Below the pieces are notes generated by a model that saw nothing but the letters and a program-made list of their open reading frames with translations, ran no database searches and was not told where the DNA came from. From NCBI GenBank assembly GCA_902771735.1, contig CACXXO010000017.1, positions 1 through 64,000 on the forward strand: a DNA stretch of 64,000 bases. Direction: 5' to 3'. A program made the translations under genes and the position numbers. Shown in pieces: positions 32,827 to 41,008 of the stretch (position 1 is the stretch's first letter; each line of letters opens with the position of its first letter). Source of the stretch: an uncultured Bacteroidota bacterium. Lineage in GTDB: Bacteria > Bacteroidota > Bacteroidia > Bacteroidales > P3.

Positions 32827-33093
32827 ATGAACAAAACCGAACTTGTTAATGCAATGGCCGCCAAAACCGGCATGACCAAAGTTGCCGCCAAACAGGCTAT
32901 GACCGCTTGCTTCGACAGCATCCAGGAACAGCTGAAAAAAGGTGAGAAAGTGACTCTCATCGGTTTCGGCACCTTCAGCGTTGTGAAGCGCAAAGCCCGC
33001 ACCGCCAAGAACCCCCGCACTGGCAAAGCCGTCAAAGTGCCCGCCAAGAAAGTGGCCAAATTCAAAGCCGGCAGCAAGCTCCTTGGCAAATAA
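32827..33093 (+). CDS. HU family DNA-binding protein
   Basis: 88-residue nucleoid-associated protein that bends DNA as a dimer. It starts MNKTELVNAMAAKTGMTK, has the beta-arm region GFGTFSVVKRKARTAKNPRT and a Lys-rich end (VPAKKVAKFKAGSKLLGK). It is monocistronic, with its own promoter and a strong terminator. Confidence 0.95.
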   Translation: MNKTELVNAMAAKTGMTKVAAKQAMTACFDSIQEQLKKGEKVTLIGFGTFSVVKRKARTAKNPRTGKAVKVPAKKVAKFKAGSKLLGK

Positions 33094-33124
33094 TCCAAGA
33101 GCAGCAGCCTAAATCAACTGTTGA

Positions 33125-33158
33125 GCGGACCGACAATCTCGGTCCGCTTACTTTTTTT
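33125..33158. terminator. terminator between HU and DUF6266 genes
   Basis: GCGGACCGA (33125-33133) pairs perfectly with TCGGTCCGC (33139-33147) around CAATC, followed by TTACTTTTTTT. It serves HU and may also end the convergent DUF6266 transcript. Confidence 0.85.
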
Positions 33159-33171
33159 CCCCCCGGCACGG

Positions 33172-33927
33172 TTATCCAGTGACATTCCACACAATCGGTC
33201 CCGACACGCCAGGCCACGCCTCCTGCTGCACCGCCGTGTGCGGCAACACCGACGGACACTCCTCCACCGACGGAGGCTCCGGAGCCGGAGCCGCATCGGC
33301 AACAGTCTCATTGTCGACAACAATATACACCGTCTCCGACGCCCGCTGCGCATAGTCGGTCACAAAACCATAGAAGTGCAGCTCTCGCCCTGCAAACTCG
33401 TCGGGGAGCCTCATTTCCAAATGTTTGCTACGACGATAGGCTGCCGCCGACAACACACCGCGCCCCAGAGACGGGCAATAGGCGTAGACCCTCACCTCGT
33501 CGTCTCCACAGGCACTCAGATGCAACGGATTCTTGGAAAACTCGCAATGCAACACCAGGTCGGAGTCGAGCTCGGCCTGCAGGAAAGCCACCGGCGCCAC
33601 CGGCCCGGCGCTCACCTGCATATGTTGATAGTCAACACCTTGCGGTGTAAAAAGATCCTTGTTGGTCTTCACGAAGAGGTTGCCCTCGGTCATCTTCTCC
33701 TCGAGGGCGGCGGCGCGGAAGCCCACGCGCAGCGTATGGTTCATGCGCGAGGCCATCTGCACCATGTCGCGGAAAAGCATGCGGTGTTCCTGCTGCCTCT
33801 CTGTCTGGGGGTTGTGCACACGGCGCGGCCGCGAGCGCAGGCACCAGCGCCCGCGCCACTGATAGCCGATGACGGGACCCACCGTCCCACAATAACCGTC
33901 CAAAATTCCAAATGTTTGCTTTGCCAT
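33172..33927 (-). CDS. DUF6266 family protein
   Basis: 251 residues. The N-terminus follows the DUF6266 pattern seen across Bacteroidota: an initial GILDGYCGTVGPVIGYQWRG, then RSRPRRVHNPQTERQQEHR, and a beta-rich body. No signal peptide is visible and the function is unknown. The last ~40 residues are a Pro/Ala/Glu-rich tail (DAAPAPEPPSVEECPSV) that looks like a species-specific extension. It points towards the HU terminator; its upstream region holds hairpin element copy 3. Confidence 0.75.
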   Translation of the reverse strand: MAKQTFGILDGYCGTVGPVIGYQWRGRWCLRSRPRRVHNPQTERQQEHRMLFRDMVQMASRMNHTLRVGFRAAALEEKMTEGNLFVKTNKDLFTPQGVDYQHMQVSAGPVAPVAFLQAELDSDLVLHCEFSKNPLHLSACGDDEVRVYAYCPSLGRGVLSAAAYRRSKHLEMRLPDEFAGRELHFYGFVTDYAQRASETVYIVVDNETVADAAPAPEPPSVEECPSVLPHTAVQQEAWPGVSGPIVWNVTG

Positions 33928-34080
33928 ACTTTCTATTCATTTTTTAATGTTCAACATATATATATATAATATAATCCTAAAACTGTTTCCTGTCAAGTAA
34001 AAAATTAAAAAAAATCAACACCCGGACATAAATCCCTGAGCACAAACCCGATACAAAACACCCTCCTACTGCCCGACAGC

Positions 34081-34188
34081 GACCTGCCGCGTCCCATCGT
34101 CCTGCCACCGCCCTACCATCACCCACTGCCGAGGGCGATAGCAAGGAGGAGGCAAGGAGGAGGGAAGGCGATGGGAAAGAGTTGATGC
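34081..34188 (+). repeat. intergenic hairpin element, copy 3
   Basis: The most diverged copy: C-rich left units (CCTGCCGCGTC, CCATCGTCCTG, CCACCGCCCTA), a weak centre (CCCACTGCCGAGGGCGATAG) and right units GGAGGAGGCAA, GGAGGAGGGAA, then ATGGGAAAGAGTTGATG. It lies between divergent genes. Confidence 0.7.
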
Positions 34189-34264
34189 CATTTTTTGCCG
34201 CCGCGGCGGGGAAGCGTTAACGGATTTTAACATAAATATGTTATAAAATGTGAAAAAAGATTCG

Positions 34265-34272
34265 TATCTTTG
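34265..34272 (+). promoter_or_regulatory. -7 box (TATCTTTG) for gpsA
   Basis: TATCTTTGC lies 58 bases before the gpsA ATG; there is no clear -33 TTTG. Confidence 0.45.
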
Positions 34273-34330
34273 CATTTAAAACCTAAAGCACCCAATGGCT
34301 ATATGCCATTGTATAACAGTTATATATAAA

Positions 34331-35323
34331 ATGATAGGAGTGATTGGAAGTGGCACATGGGCCACTGCAATTGTAAAAATACTGCTTGAGCAGGAGGACC
34401 GGACGGTCAATTGGTGGGTGAGAAGCGACGAAGTGCGCGAAGGGCTGGAGCGCGAGGGACGCAACCCCAAATACCTGCCCACTGTCCAACTCGACCATTC
34501 GCGGCTGAACATCAGCGGCGAGCTGGCCAAAGTGGTGGCAGAGAGCGACTACCTGTTCCTGGTGACACCCTCGGCCTACATTGCCAACGTGCTGGAGACC
34601 CTCCCCAAATCGGCCTACAAAGGCAAGAAATTCATCTCGGCCATCAAAGGCATCATCCCCGACAAGCGCACCAGCGTGTCGGTATACCTCGAGACGACCT
34701 TCAAAATCAAGAAGAACGACATCTGCGTCATCAGCGGGCCGACACACGCCGAAGAGGCGAGCCGCTGCATGCCGACCTTCCTCACCATGGCATCGAACAG
34801 CCCGACGCTGGCCATCGAGGTGGAGCAGATGATGCGCTGCCCCTATCTTCACACCACCCACACCACCGACATCTGGGTGGTGGAGCGCATAGGACTCATA
34901 AAGAACATCTACGCCATCTGCGCCGGCATGTGCCAGGGGCTGGGCTACGGCGACAACCTCAACGCCGTGATGGTGAGCGCCGCCATGCGCGAAACGGGGC
35001 GTCTGACGAGGCTCTACGGCTCGCAGCAGACCCCCATCGTCGACAACTGGTATCTGGGCGACATGATGGTGACCTGCTGGTCGAAACACAGCCGCAACCG
35101 CCGTCTGGGTGAGGAAGTGGCCAAAGGCAAAAAGCTCGAGGACATCTTTGCCGAGATGGGCATGATTGCCGAAGGCTATTTCTCGGCCAAGAACTACCAC
35201 GAACTGGGCCTGATGACCGGCAAGGTCGACGAGATGCCCATTGTGGAAGCCGTCTACCACATCCTTTACGAAGGCGCCGACCCCAAGACAGAAATCGACT
35301 ACCTTATCGACAACGTATTCTAA
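34331..35323 (+). CDS. gpsA: NAD(P)-dependent glycerol-3-phosphate dehydrogenase
   Basis: Makes sn-glycerol 3-phosphate from DHAP for phospholipid synthesis. 330 residues from the ATG at 34331, which places the dinucleotide loop IGVIGSGTWATAIV at the N-terminus. Also seen: FISAIKGIIPDKRTSV (catalytic Lys region), VISGPTHAEEASR, and ERIGLIKNIYAICAGMCQGLGYGDN (substrate-binding Lys/Asn). Its TAA overlaps the next ATG (TAATG), coupling it to the acyltransferase that would use its product. Confidence 0.94.
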   Translation: MIGVIGSGTWATAIVKILLEQEDRTVNWWVRSDEVREGLEREGRNPKYLPTVQLDHSRLNISGELAKVVAESDYLFLVTPSAYIANVLETLPKSAYKGKKFISAIKGIIPDKRTSVSVYLETTFKIKKNDICVISGPTHAEEASRCMPTFLTMASNSPTLAIEVEQMMRCPYLHTTHTTDIWVVERIGLIKNIYAICAGMCQGLGYGDNLNAVMVSAAMRETGRLTRLYGSQQTPIVDNWYLGDMMVTCWSKHSRNRRLGEEVAKGKKLEDIFAEMGMIAEGYFSAKNYHELGLMTGKVDEMPIVEAVYHILYEGADPKTEIDYLIDNVF

Positions 35324-36432
35324 TGGAAACCAACCTTTTCGACGACATAAGACCCTACAACGACAGCGAATTGCGCGAGGCCATCGGACGTATCTCCCAG
35401 TGGAGCCTCATCCCGCAGATTCTGCGTTTCATCTACCCCGAGGTCCCCGTGGAGGATTCGATGAAACAACTACGCAGCGTGCAGACCGTCAAAGACTTGC
35501 AAACCACTTTCATGTATGACGCCATCTGCCGCATCATCAAGACCACCTCGCAGGGCTTCACCTGCTCGGGATTCGACTATATCCGTCGCGACAGGCCCTG
35601 CCTCTACATATCCAACCACCGCGACATCACCCTCGACGCCTTCCTGCTCCAGAAAGAGCTCATCGACCGCCAGCGCGACACTTCCTATATCGTCTTTGGC
35701 AACAACCTGATGGAGAGCCCTCTGCTGCGCGACCTGTTCCTGAGCAACAAGCTCGTCCAGATGGAACGCGGCGGCGGCAATCCGCGTGCTTTCTACCGCA
35801 GCCTGCAGCACCTGTCGCAATATCTCCATCACCTGATTGTCGACAAGCGCCAGTCGGTGTGGATAGCGCAGAAAAACGGCCGCAGCAAGGACGGTATCGA
35901 CTCCACGGCACCCGCCATCATCAAGATGCTCACCCTCGGCAGCGAGAAACCCGCCGACCAGGCCCTGGCCGACCTCAACATCATCCCCATGGCCATCTCG
36001 TACGAATGGGACCCCTGCGACCTGCTGAAAGCCACCGAGTTGTATAAACGTTCATTGGGCGAATACCACAAGGTGGAGGGCGAGGATACCAACAGCGTAA
36101 CCACCGGAATCATAGCTCCCAAGGGGCATATCCACCTGTCGATAGGCAAGCCGCTGACCGCCGCCGAGATTTCAGGCGAGCAGGAGGCCGGCAAGAAAGA
36201 CCTGGCCGAGCATGTGGCCAAAGTGCTCGACCGTCGCATCCAGAGACTCTACAAGCTGATGCCCACCAACTACCTGGCCTACGACATGCTGACCGGCACC
36301 AACCAGCACCGCCAGCGCTACTCGGCCGAGGTCAAGAACAAGTTCCTGCAGCGCATGAACCAGCTGCCTCAAGGCGATTGCCAGCAACTGTTCCTCAAGA
36401 TGTACGCCAACCCCGTTTTCTCGACCCAGTAG
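35323..36432 (+). CDS. glycerol-3-phosphate/1-acylglycerol-3-phosphate acyltransferase family protein
   Basis: 369 residues. The acyltransferase NHx4D motif is SNHRDITLD; the acceptor-binding block is near VQMERGGGNPRAFYRS, and a GPxG-like position is replaced by WIAQKNGRSKDGIDST. The protein lacks a strong membrane helix. The one-base overlap with gpsA implies it acylates the glycerol phosphate backbone made there (inference). Exact position specificity (PlsB-like sn-1 or PlsC-like sn-2) cannot be read from sequence. Confidence 0.8.
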   Translation: METNLFDDIRPYNDSELREAIGRISQWSLIPQILRFIYPEVPVEDSMKQLRSVQTVKDLQTTFMYDAICRIIKTTSQGFTCSGFDYIRRDRPCLYISNHRDITLDAFLLQKELIDRQRDTSYIVFGNNLMESPLLRDLFLSNKLVQMERGGGNPRAFYRSLQHLSQYLHHLIVDKRQSVWIAQKNGRSKDGIDSTAPAIIKMLTLGSEKPADQALADLNIIPMAISYEWDPCDLLKATELYKRSLGEYHKVEGEDTNSVTTGIIAPKGHIHLSIGKPLTAAEISGEQEAGKKDLAEHVAKVLDRRIQRLYKLMPTNYLAYDMLTGTNQHRQRYSAEVKNKFLQRMNQLPQGDCQQLFLKMYANPVFSTQ

Positions 36433-36442
36433 GGTTCGGGAA

Positions 36443-37882
36443 TCAATCCCCGGCGAAGAAACGGGATTCGAAATTAAGCAGATAGACCCTGTCGGTGGCT
36501 CGTGTGAAAGCAGTGTAGAGCCACCGCAGATATTCACGGTCGAGTTTCATGTCGGGCGGCAGGAAGCCTTGGTCGACAATGACCGTGCGCCATTGGCCGC
36601 CCTGGGTCTTGTGGCACGTCAGCGCATAGGCGAATTTCACTTGTAAAGCATTGTAATAGGGATTGCGGCGCAGTTCGCGCAAGCGGTCGGCCTTATGCGG
36701 CAGGTCGGCATAGTCCTCCATAACATTGGAGAACAAGGTATTGGACTCCTCGCCAGTGAGCGAGGGCGACTCGGAATAGAGCGTGGAGAGGAGCAACTTG
36801 CAGTCGCGCGGCTCCTCGTCGGGATAGTCGACGAAACGTACCGTGGCGTCGGCAAAACGGAAACCATAGAGTTCCTGCACATGGCGCACACTGAGCACCT
36901 CGACGATGTCGCCATTGGCGATGAAGCCTATGGTGCTCTCCTCGTCGAGCCAGAAATAGTTGTTTTTCACCACCATGAGATAGTCGCCGGCATTGACCTC
37001 CTCCTCGCGGAAAAGGACACTGTTGCGGATGCCCTGGTTGAAGAGATTGGCACGCTTGTTGGATCGGCAGATGACCACCACCTGGTCGAGGGCGAAGTCG
37101 CCATACTCGCGGAAGAGGGTTTCCATGAGGTCCTCGCCGGCGAGGCGGATAACGTCGGTGCCGTTGGGGCTGAAAAGGGGCAAGGAGGCCTCGTCGCCGC
37201 CCGGAAGGGTGGCAATCTGGCCGCGCAGGGCGGTGGCACCGGCGAGGATGCCGGAGAGCTGGCGCTGACGCACCACCTCGGTGAGCTCGGCTGAGAGGAC
37301 ATTGAGCGAGAAAGCGGCCGAAAGGTAGCGCTCGTCGAGGGCGGGGCTCTCACTCTGTCCCACGGGCGGCAACTGAGCGCTGTCGCCGATGAGCATCAGG
37401 CGGCAATGGTTGCCGTCGTAGACATAGTCGATGAGATCCTCAAGGAGGCTCTGGCGCGAAGAGGTAGGTTCGAGGCCTATCATCGACGCCTCGTCGACGA
37501 TGAAAAGGGTATAGGCATGCTTGTTGACGGCGCGGACTGTACGCACGGCTCCGGAGGAGTCGGTGACAGTCATGTAGATTTTCTTGTGGATAGTGTAGGC
37601 CGGGCGCTCGGCATAGGAGGAAATGACCTTGGCGGCGCGGCCAGTGGGCGCCAGCAAAAGGGAGTTGACGCGCAGCGACGGGAGGGTCTGGATGAGGGCG
37701 GAGACGAGGGAGGTCTTGCCGGTGCCGGCATAGCCCTTCAGCAGGAAAGCCGAACGAGGGTCGCTGTCGTAAAGGAAACGTGCCATAGCGGCACAAGCAT
37801 CCCACTGACCACACGTTGGGTCGTGTGGAAAGTGGGATAATATGAGTTTTTGGACAACCGGCCCGAAGCCTGAAGTAGCCAC
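36443..37882 (-). CDS. RecD-like superfamily 1B DNA helicase
   Basis: 479 residues. Walker A is LKGYAGTGKTSLVSAL near 49-64. LLLAPTGRAAKVIS (motif Ia), TLFIVDEASMIG (motif II), LMLIGDSAQLPPVGQ (motif III), LTCHKTQGGQW (motif V) and YTAFTRATDRVYLL (motif VI) follow in order. This is the common Bacteroidota short RecD2/Dda-type 5'-3' helicase. I chose the GTG at 37882, three bases after the secG stop; there is no ATG before the conserved region. Confidence 0.88.
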   Translation of the reverse strand: MATSGFGPVVQKLILSHFPHDPTCGQWDACAAMARFLYDSDPRSAFLLKGYAGTGKTSLVSALIQTLPSLRVNSLLLAPTGRAAKVISSYAERPAYTIHKKIYMTVTDSSGAVRTVRAVNKHAYTLFIVDEASMIGLEPTSSRQSLLEDLIDYVYDGNHCRLMLIGDSAQLPPVGQSESPALDERYLSAAFSLNVLSAELTEVVRQRQLSGILAGATALRGQIATLPGGDEASLPLFSPNGTDVIRLAGEDLMETLFREYGDFALDQVVVICRSNKRANLFNQGIRNSVLFREEEVNAGDYLMVVKNNYFWLDEESTIGFIANGDIVEVLSVRHVQELYGFRFADATVRFVDYPDEEPRDCKLLLSTLYSESPSLTGEESNTLFSNVMEDYADLPHKADRLRELRRNPYYNALQVKFAYALTCHKTQGGQWRTVIVDQGFLPPDMKLDREYLRWLYTAFTRATDRVYLLNFESRFFAGD

Positions 37883-37885
37883 GAC

Positions 37886-38236
37886 TTACTGCTGGTCGGC
37901 CTCGGGAGCCGGGGCTGTGGCGGGCATGGCGGCGGGGGCGGCGGGAGCCTGCTGCACGGGGCTGTAGTCGGCAACCTTCACCTCAGACTTGAGAGGATCG
38001 GAAGCCTGTCCACGGTGGATGCTGATGGTAGCAATCAGGCTGAGAGCCACGAGGAGACCGGCGAGCCACCAGGTAGCCTTCTCAATGAAGTCGGCCGACT
38101 GGCGGGCACCCAGCACCTGGGTGGGAGCAGAGAAGTTGGCGGCAAGGCCACCACCTTTGGAATTCTGGACAAGCACAACCAATGCGAGCAAAACGCAGAT
38201 GATGATAATCAGGATTACGATGATGTTATACAGCAT
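37886..38236 (-). CDS. secG: preprotein translocase subunit SecG
   Basis: 116 residues. Two membrane helices (about 5-22 and 52-73) flank the conserved loop VLVQNSKGGGLAANF; a Pro/Ala/Gln-rich tail follows. SecG assists SecYEG-mediated export. It lies 11 bases after the TPR-type gene and three before the helicase. Confidence 0.93.
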   Translation of the reverse strand: MLYNIIVILIIIICVLLALVVLVQNSKGGGLAANFSAPTQVLGARQSADFIEKATWWLAGLLVALSLIATISIHRGQASDPLKSEVKVADYSPVQQAPAAPAAMPATAPAPEADQQ

Positions 38237-38247
38237 ATTTTTGTAAT

Positions 38248-38856
38248 TTATTTACTATTTATTAATGATGTCAGTCTCTCAATTCGGGGTGCAAAAATAC
38301 TACTTTTTTCGGGATTATGAGCCAATAAATTCTTATAAATTGCCAAAGCCTTGTCGTAACGGCCTTGCTTTTCAAGTATAACAGCAAGTGTTTCAGTGCC
38401 TAACGAAACATCGGGTGTTAGGCTTTTTTTATCATTGACATCGCTGCCGGCAGGGGCTTTGGGGTTGGTTTTTCTCTCTTCGGAGGGGTCGACTTGCAAA
38501 AAATTGGACAGGATGACACTCTTGGGAGCGGTCTTGAAAGAGACCTCCTGGAAGGTGTTGATTTCCGACAGGATGTCGAAGTTCGTGTCGACAACATTCT
38601 GGGGGGCGGGGATGGCAGTAGCGGTAACGGCACCGGCCATCAGGCCGTCGAGGACAGCAGGGTTGCAAACCGAGAGGGCCACGGCGCGGCGTTCGACGGG
38701 GGTGTCATAACCGAAGGCATGATCGGCCAACAGCGCCAAGGTGCTGACAACAGAGGAATAAGGATACTTGGCCAGCATGGCCTTGAGCCACCCACGGTCC
38801 TGCGAGGTGAACCGCTCGGGGGCTGCCGTCATGTCGATAAACTGTTTTTTGTCCAT
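38248..38856 (-). CDS. TPR-like protein upstream of secG
   Basis: 202 residues, no signal peptide. The C-terminal part ETLAVILEKQGRYDKALAIY plus KNLLAHNPEKSSIF is one TPR-like repeat; the middle is low complexity. Bacteroidota often carry such a protein beside secG, but its role is unknown. A -7 box (minus TACATTTG, 38944-38937) lies upstream. Confidence 0.7.
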   Translation of the reverse strand: MDKKQFIDMTAAPERFTSQDRGWLKAMLAKYPYSSVVSTLALLADHAFGYDTPVERRAVALSVCNPAVLDGLMAGAVTATAIPAPQNVVDTNFDILSEINTFQEVSFKTAPKSVILSNFLQVDPSEERKTNPKAPAGSDVNDKKSLTPDVSLGTETLAVILEKQGRYDKALAIYKNLLAHNPEKSSIFAPRIERLTSLINSK

Positions 38857-39157
38857 ATCCGATGTTGTTTTTTTCGATTTCTAACTTCACTAATTATGCT
38901 CCAATTAACAACTTTTTAGATTGAAAATTGGATTTGCAAATGTACAAATAATTTTTTAAACAGAAAAAAAAAGAATTTATTTTTATTGCTTTTTTATTGA
39001 CAGACAGCAATTTAAATGCGAAAAAGTTTTTGGGGGAAGAAATTTTTATCAACAATTCAAAAAAATTGTGTACTTTTGCAAACTCAATTTTGACGAAAAC
39101 GAGGGTCGTTTTGAGAAAAAAACAAGAAGAAAAAAGAAACAAAAAATATAGCTTAAA
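38857..39157. other. AT-rich divergent promoter region
   Basis: About 80% A+T. It contains the minus-strand -7 box TACATTTG (38937-38944) for the TPR gene and the plus-strand TACTTTTG (39071-39078) for rpmH. No gene is seen. Confidence 0.55.
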
Positions 39158-39304
39158 ATGAAAAGAACATTCCAACCTTCGCTGAGAAAAAGAGCAAACA
39201 AGCACGGTTTCCGCAAGAGAATGTCTACCGCCAACGGTAGAAAAGTGCTGGCCGCCCGCCGCAGAAAAGGCAGAAAGAGACTGACCGTTTCTGACGAGCG
39301 CTAA
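39158..39304 (+). CDS. rpmH: 50S ribosomal protein L34
   Basis: 48 residues: [20 protein letters not shown], then [20 protein letters not shown], ending RLTVSDER. This is a full-length L34, very basic, part of the large ribosomal subunit. It has a promoter box (TACTTTTG, 39071-39078) upstream and a terminator at 39352-39379 downstream. Confidence 0.98.
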   Translation: MKRTFQPSLRKRANKHGFRKRMSTANGRKVLAARRRKGRKRLTVSDER

Positions 39305-39351
39305 ACAGGTCCTCCACAAGCATGGAGAACAGAAAGGCGTTGCAAAGGAAA

Positions 39352-39379
39352 AAGAAGTATTGAGGATACTTCTTTTTTT
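39352..39379 (+). terminator. rpmH terminator
   Basis: AAGAAGTAT (39352-39360) pairs perfectly with ATACTTCTT (39366-39374) around TGAGG, followed by TTTTTA. It lies 29 bases before the rlmD start. Confidence 0.8.
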
Positions 39380-39407
39380 ATTTATACACCTCAAAAACAG
39401 AATCATC

Positions 39408-40838
39408 ATGGGAAGAAGAAACAGAGAATTGCCACTGTTGGAACACATCACGATTAGCGACGCTGGCGCCGAGGGCATGGCCGTGGCCAAGGTCGACGGA
39501 CTGGTGGTTTTTGTGCCGTTTGTCGTACCGGGCGATGTTGTCGACATCCAGCTCTACAAGAAGAAAAAGAGCTATGCCGAAGGGCGCGCCGTGAAGTTCC
39601 ACCACTACTCCGACCTCCGAGTGGAGGCCCGCTGCCCCCATTTCGGCATCTGCGGTGGCTGCAAGTGGCAGACACTCAACTACGCTTCCCAACTGGAGGC
39701 CAAGCAGCGCCAGGTGCGCGACAACCTCGAGCGATTGGGCAACGTCGACTGTTCCGGCATGCGTACCATCTGTGGTTCGGAGAGCATCTATTACTATCGC
39801 AACAAGCTGGAATTCACCTTTTCGACCAAAGCGTGGCGCACCGCCGAGGAGATTGCCTCGGGCGACGCTTTGCCCTCACGCGGTGCCTTAGGGTTCCACA
39901 TTCCGCAGCTCTTCGACAAGGTTCTCAACATCGAGCACTGCGCCCTGCAGGCCGACCCGAGCAACCAGATACGTCTCGCCGTGCGCGACTATGCCGAGGC
40001 CCACGACCTCGACTTCTATGACATACGCAACCACACGGGTTTCCTGCGCAACCTCGTTGTCCGCAACACCTCGACAGGCCACTGGATGGTTATCGTCATT
40101 GTGGCCAACGACGACCATGAGCGGCTCTTCCCCTTGCTCGACATGCTGGCTGACAAGTTCCCGCAGATCACCTCTTTGCAGTATATCGTCAACACCAAGA
40201 TGAACGACTCCTATAATGACCAGACCGTGGTGACCTACCGAGGCAGCGACCACATCGAGGAGCACATGCAGGGCTACAACGGCGGCCGCGAACTGAAGTT
40301 CATCATCAATCCCAAGTCGTTCTACCAAACCAACTCGGCCCAGGCGCAGCGTCTCTACAGTTTCGTGGCCGAACTGGCCGAGCTACAGCCCACCGACACC
40401 CTCTACGACCTCTACACCGGCACTGGCACCATCGCTCTGTTCCTGGCCGACAAATGTCGTCAAGTAGTGGGCATCGAATATGTCGAAGAGGCCATCGCCG
40501 ACGCCAAAGCCAACGCCCTCCTCAACGGTTTCGGCAACACCCGCTTCTATGCCGGCGACATGGCGCAGGTGCTCACCGAAGAATTCATCGCTGCCAATGG
40601 CCGACCCGACGTGGTAGTCACCGACCCCCCACGCGCCGGCATGCACGAGAAGGTGGTGACCCAACTCCTCGCCACGGCGCCACGCAAAATCGTCTACGTC
40701 AGCTGCAACCCCGCCACCCAGGCCCGCGACCTGCAGATGCTCGCCGACCGCTACGAAGTGCAACGCATACAGCCCGTCGACATGTTCCCTCACACCCAAC
40801 ACGTGGAAAACATCGCCGAATTGGTGTTAAAATCTTAA
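39408..40838 (+). CDS. rlmD: 23S rRNA (uracil-C5)-methyltransferase, RlmD/RumA type
   Basis: 476 residues from the ATG at 39408; an upstream in-frame TTG lies in the rpmH terminator. A TRAM domain covers about 10-65. Iron-sulfur cysteines are at 76, 82 and 85 (CPHFGICGGC), with a fourth in NIEHCALQ. The SAM domain contains LYDLYTGTGTIALFLA and VVTDPPRAGMHEKV, and the catalytic Cys is in YVSCNPATQARDL. The TrmA/RlmD family has several uracil targets (747 and 1939); I cannot say which one here. Confidence 0.9.
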   Translation: MGRRNRELPLLEHITISDAGAEGMAVAKVDGLVVFVPFVVPGDVVDIQLYKKKKSYAEGRAVKFHHYSDLRVEARCPHFGICGGCKWQTLNYASQLEAKQRQVRDNLERLGNVDCSGMRTICGSESIYYYRNKLEFTFSTKAWRTAEEIASGDALPSRGALGFHIPQLFDKVLNIEHCALQADPSNQIRLAVRDYAEAHDLDFYDIRNHTGFLRNLVVRNTSTGHWMVIVIVANDDHERLFPLLDMLADKFPQITSLQYIVNTKMNDSYNDQTVVTYRGSDHIEEHMQGYNGGRELKFIINPKSFYQTNSAQAQRLYSFVAELAELQPTDTLYDLYTGTGTIALFLADKCRQVVGIEYVEEAIADAKANALLNGFGNTRFYAGDMAQVLTEEFIAANGRPDVVVTDPPRAGMHEKVVTQLLATAPRKIVYVSCNPATQARDLQMLADRYEVQRIQPVDMFPHTQHVENIAELVLKS

Positions 40839-40887
40839 AAAAAAACAGTTTTTTCAACAAAATTCTGTTCATTCCGAAAAAAAGTGT

Positions 40888-40895
40888 TATCTTTG
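40888..40895 (+). promoter_or_regulatory. -7 box (TATCTTTG) for T9SS repeat protein
   Basis: TATCTTTGC lies 113 bases upstream of the ATG at 41009; the intervening leader is A-rich. Confidence 0.5.
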
Positions 40896-41008
40896 CATGT
40901 TGTTCCTAACGGCAAGGATAATACTTTTGTCGGCGCAACAAACTATATAACAAAAGAATATATAAAAACAAATAAGAATAATAATAAATAAAAATACACA
41001 CTAACAAG

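Larger units (their letters stand above)
33928..34330. other. divergent intergenic region
   Basis: 33928-34020 is AT-rich with a TATATATATATAATATAA run, 34081-34188 is hairpin element copy 3, and a TATCTTTG -7 box lies at 34265-34272. No gene is supported. Confidence 0.7.
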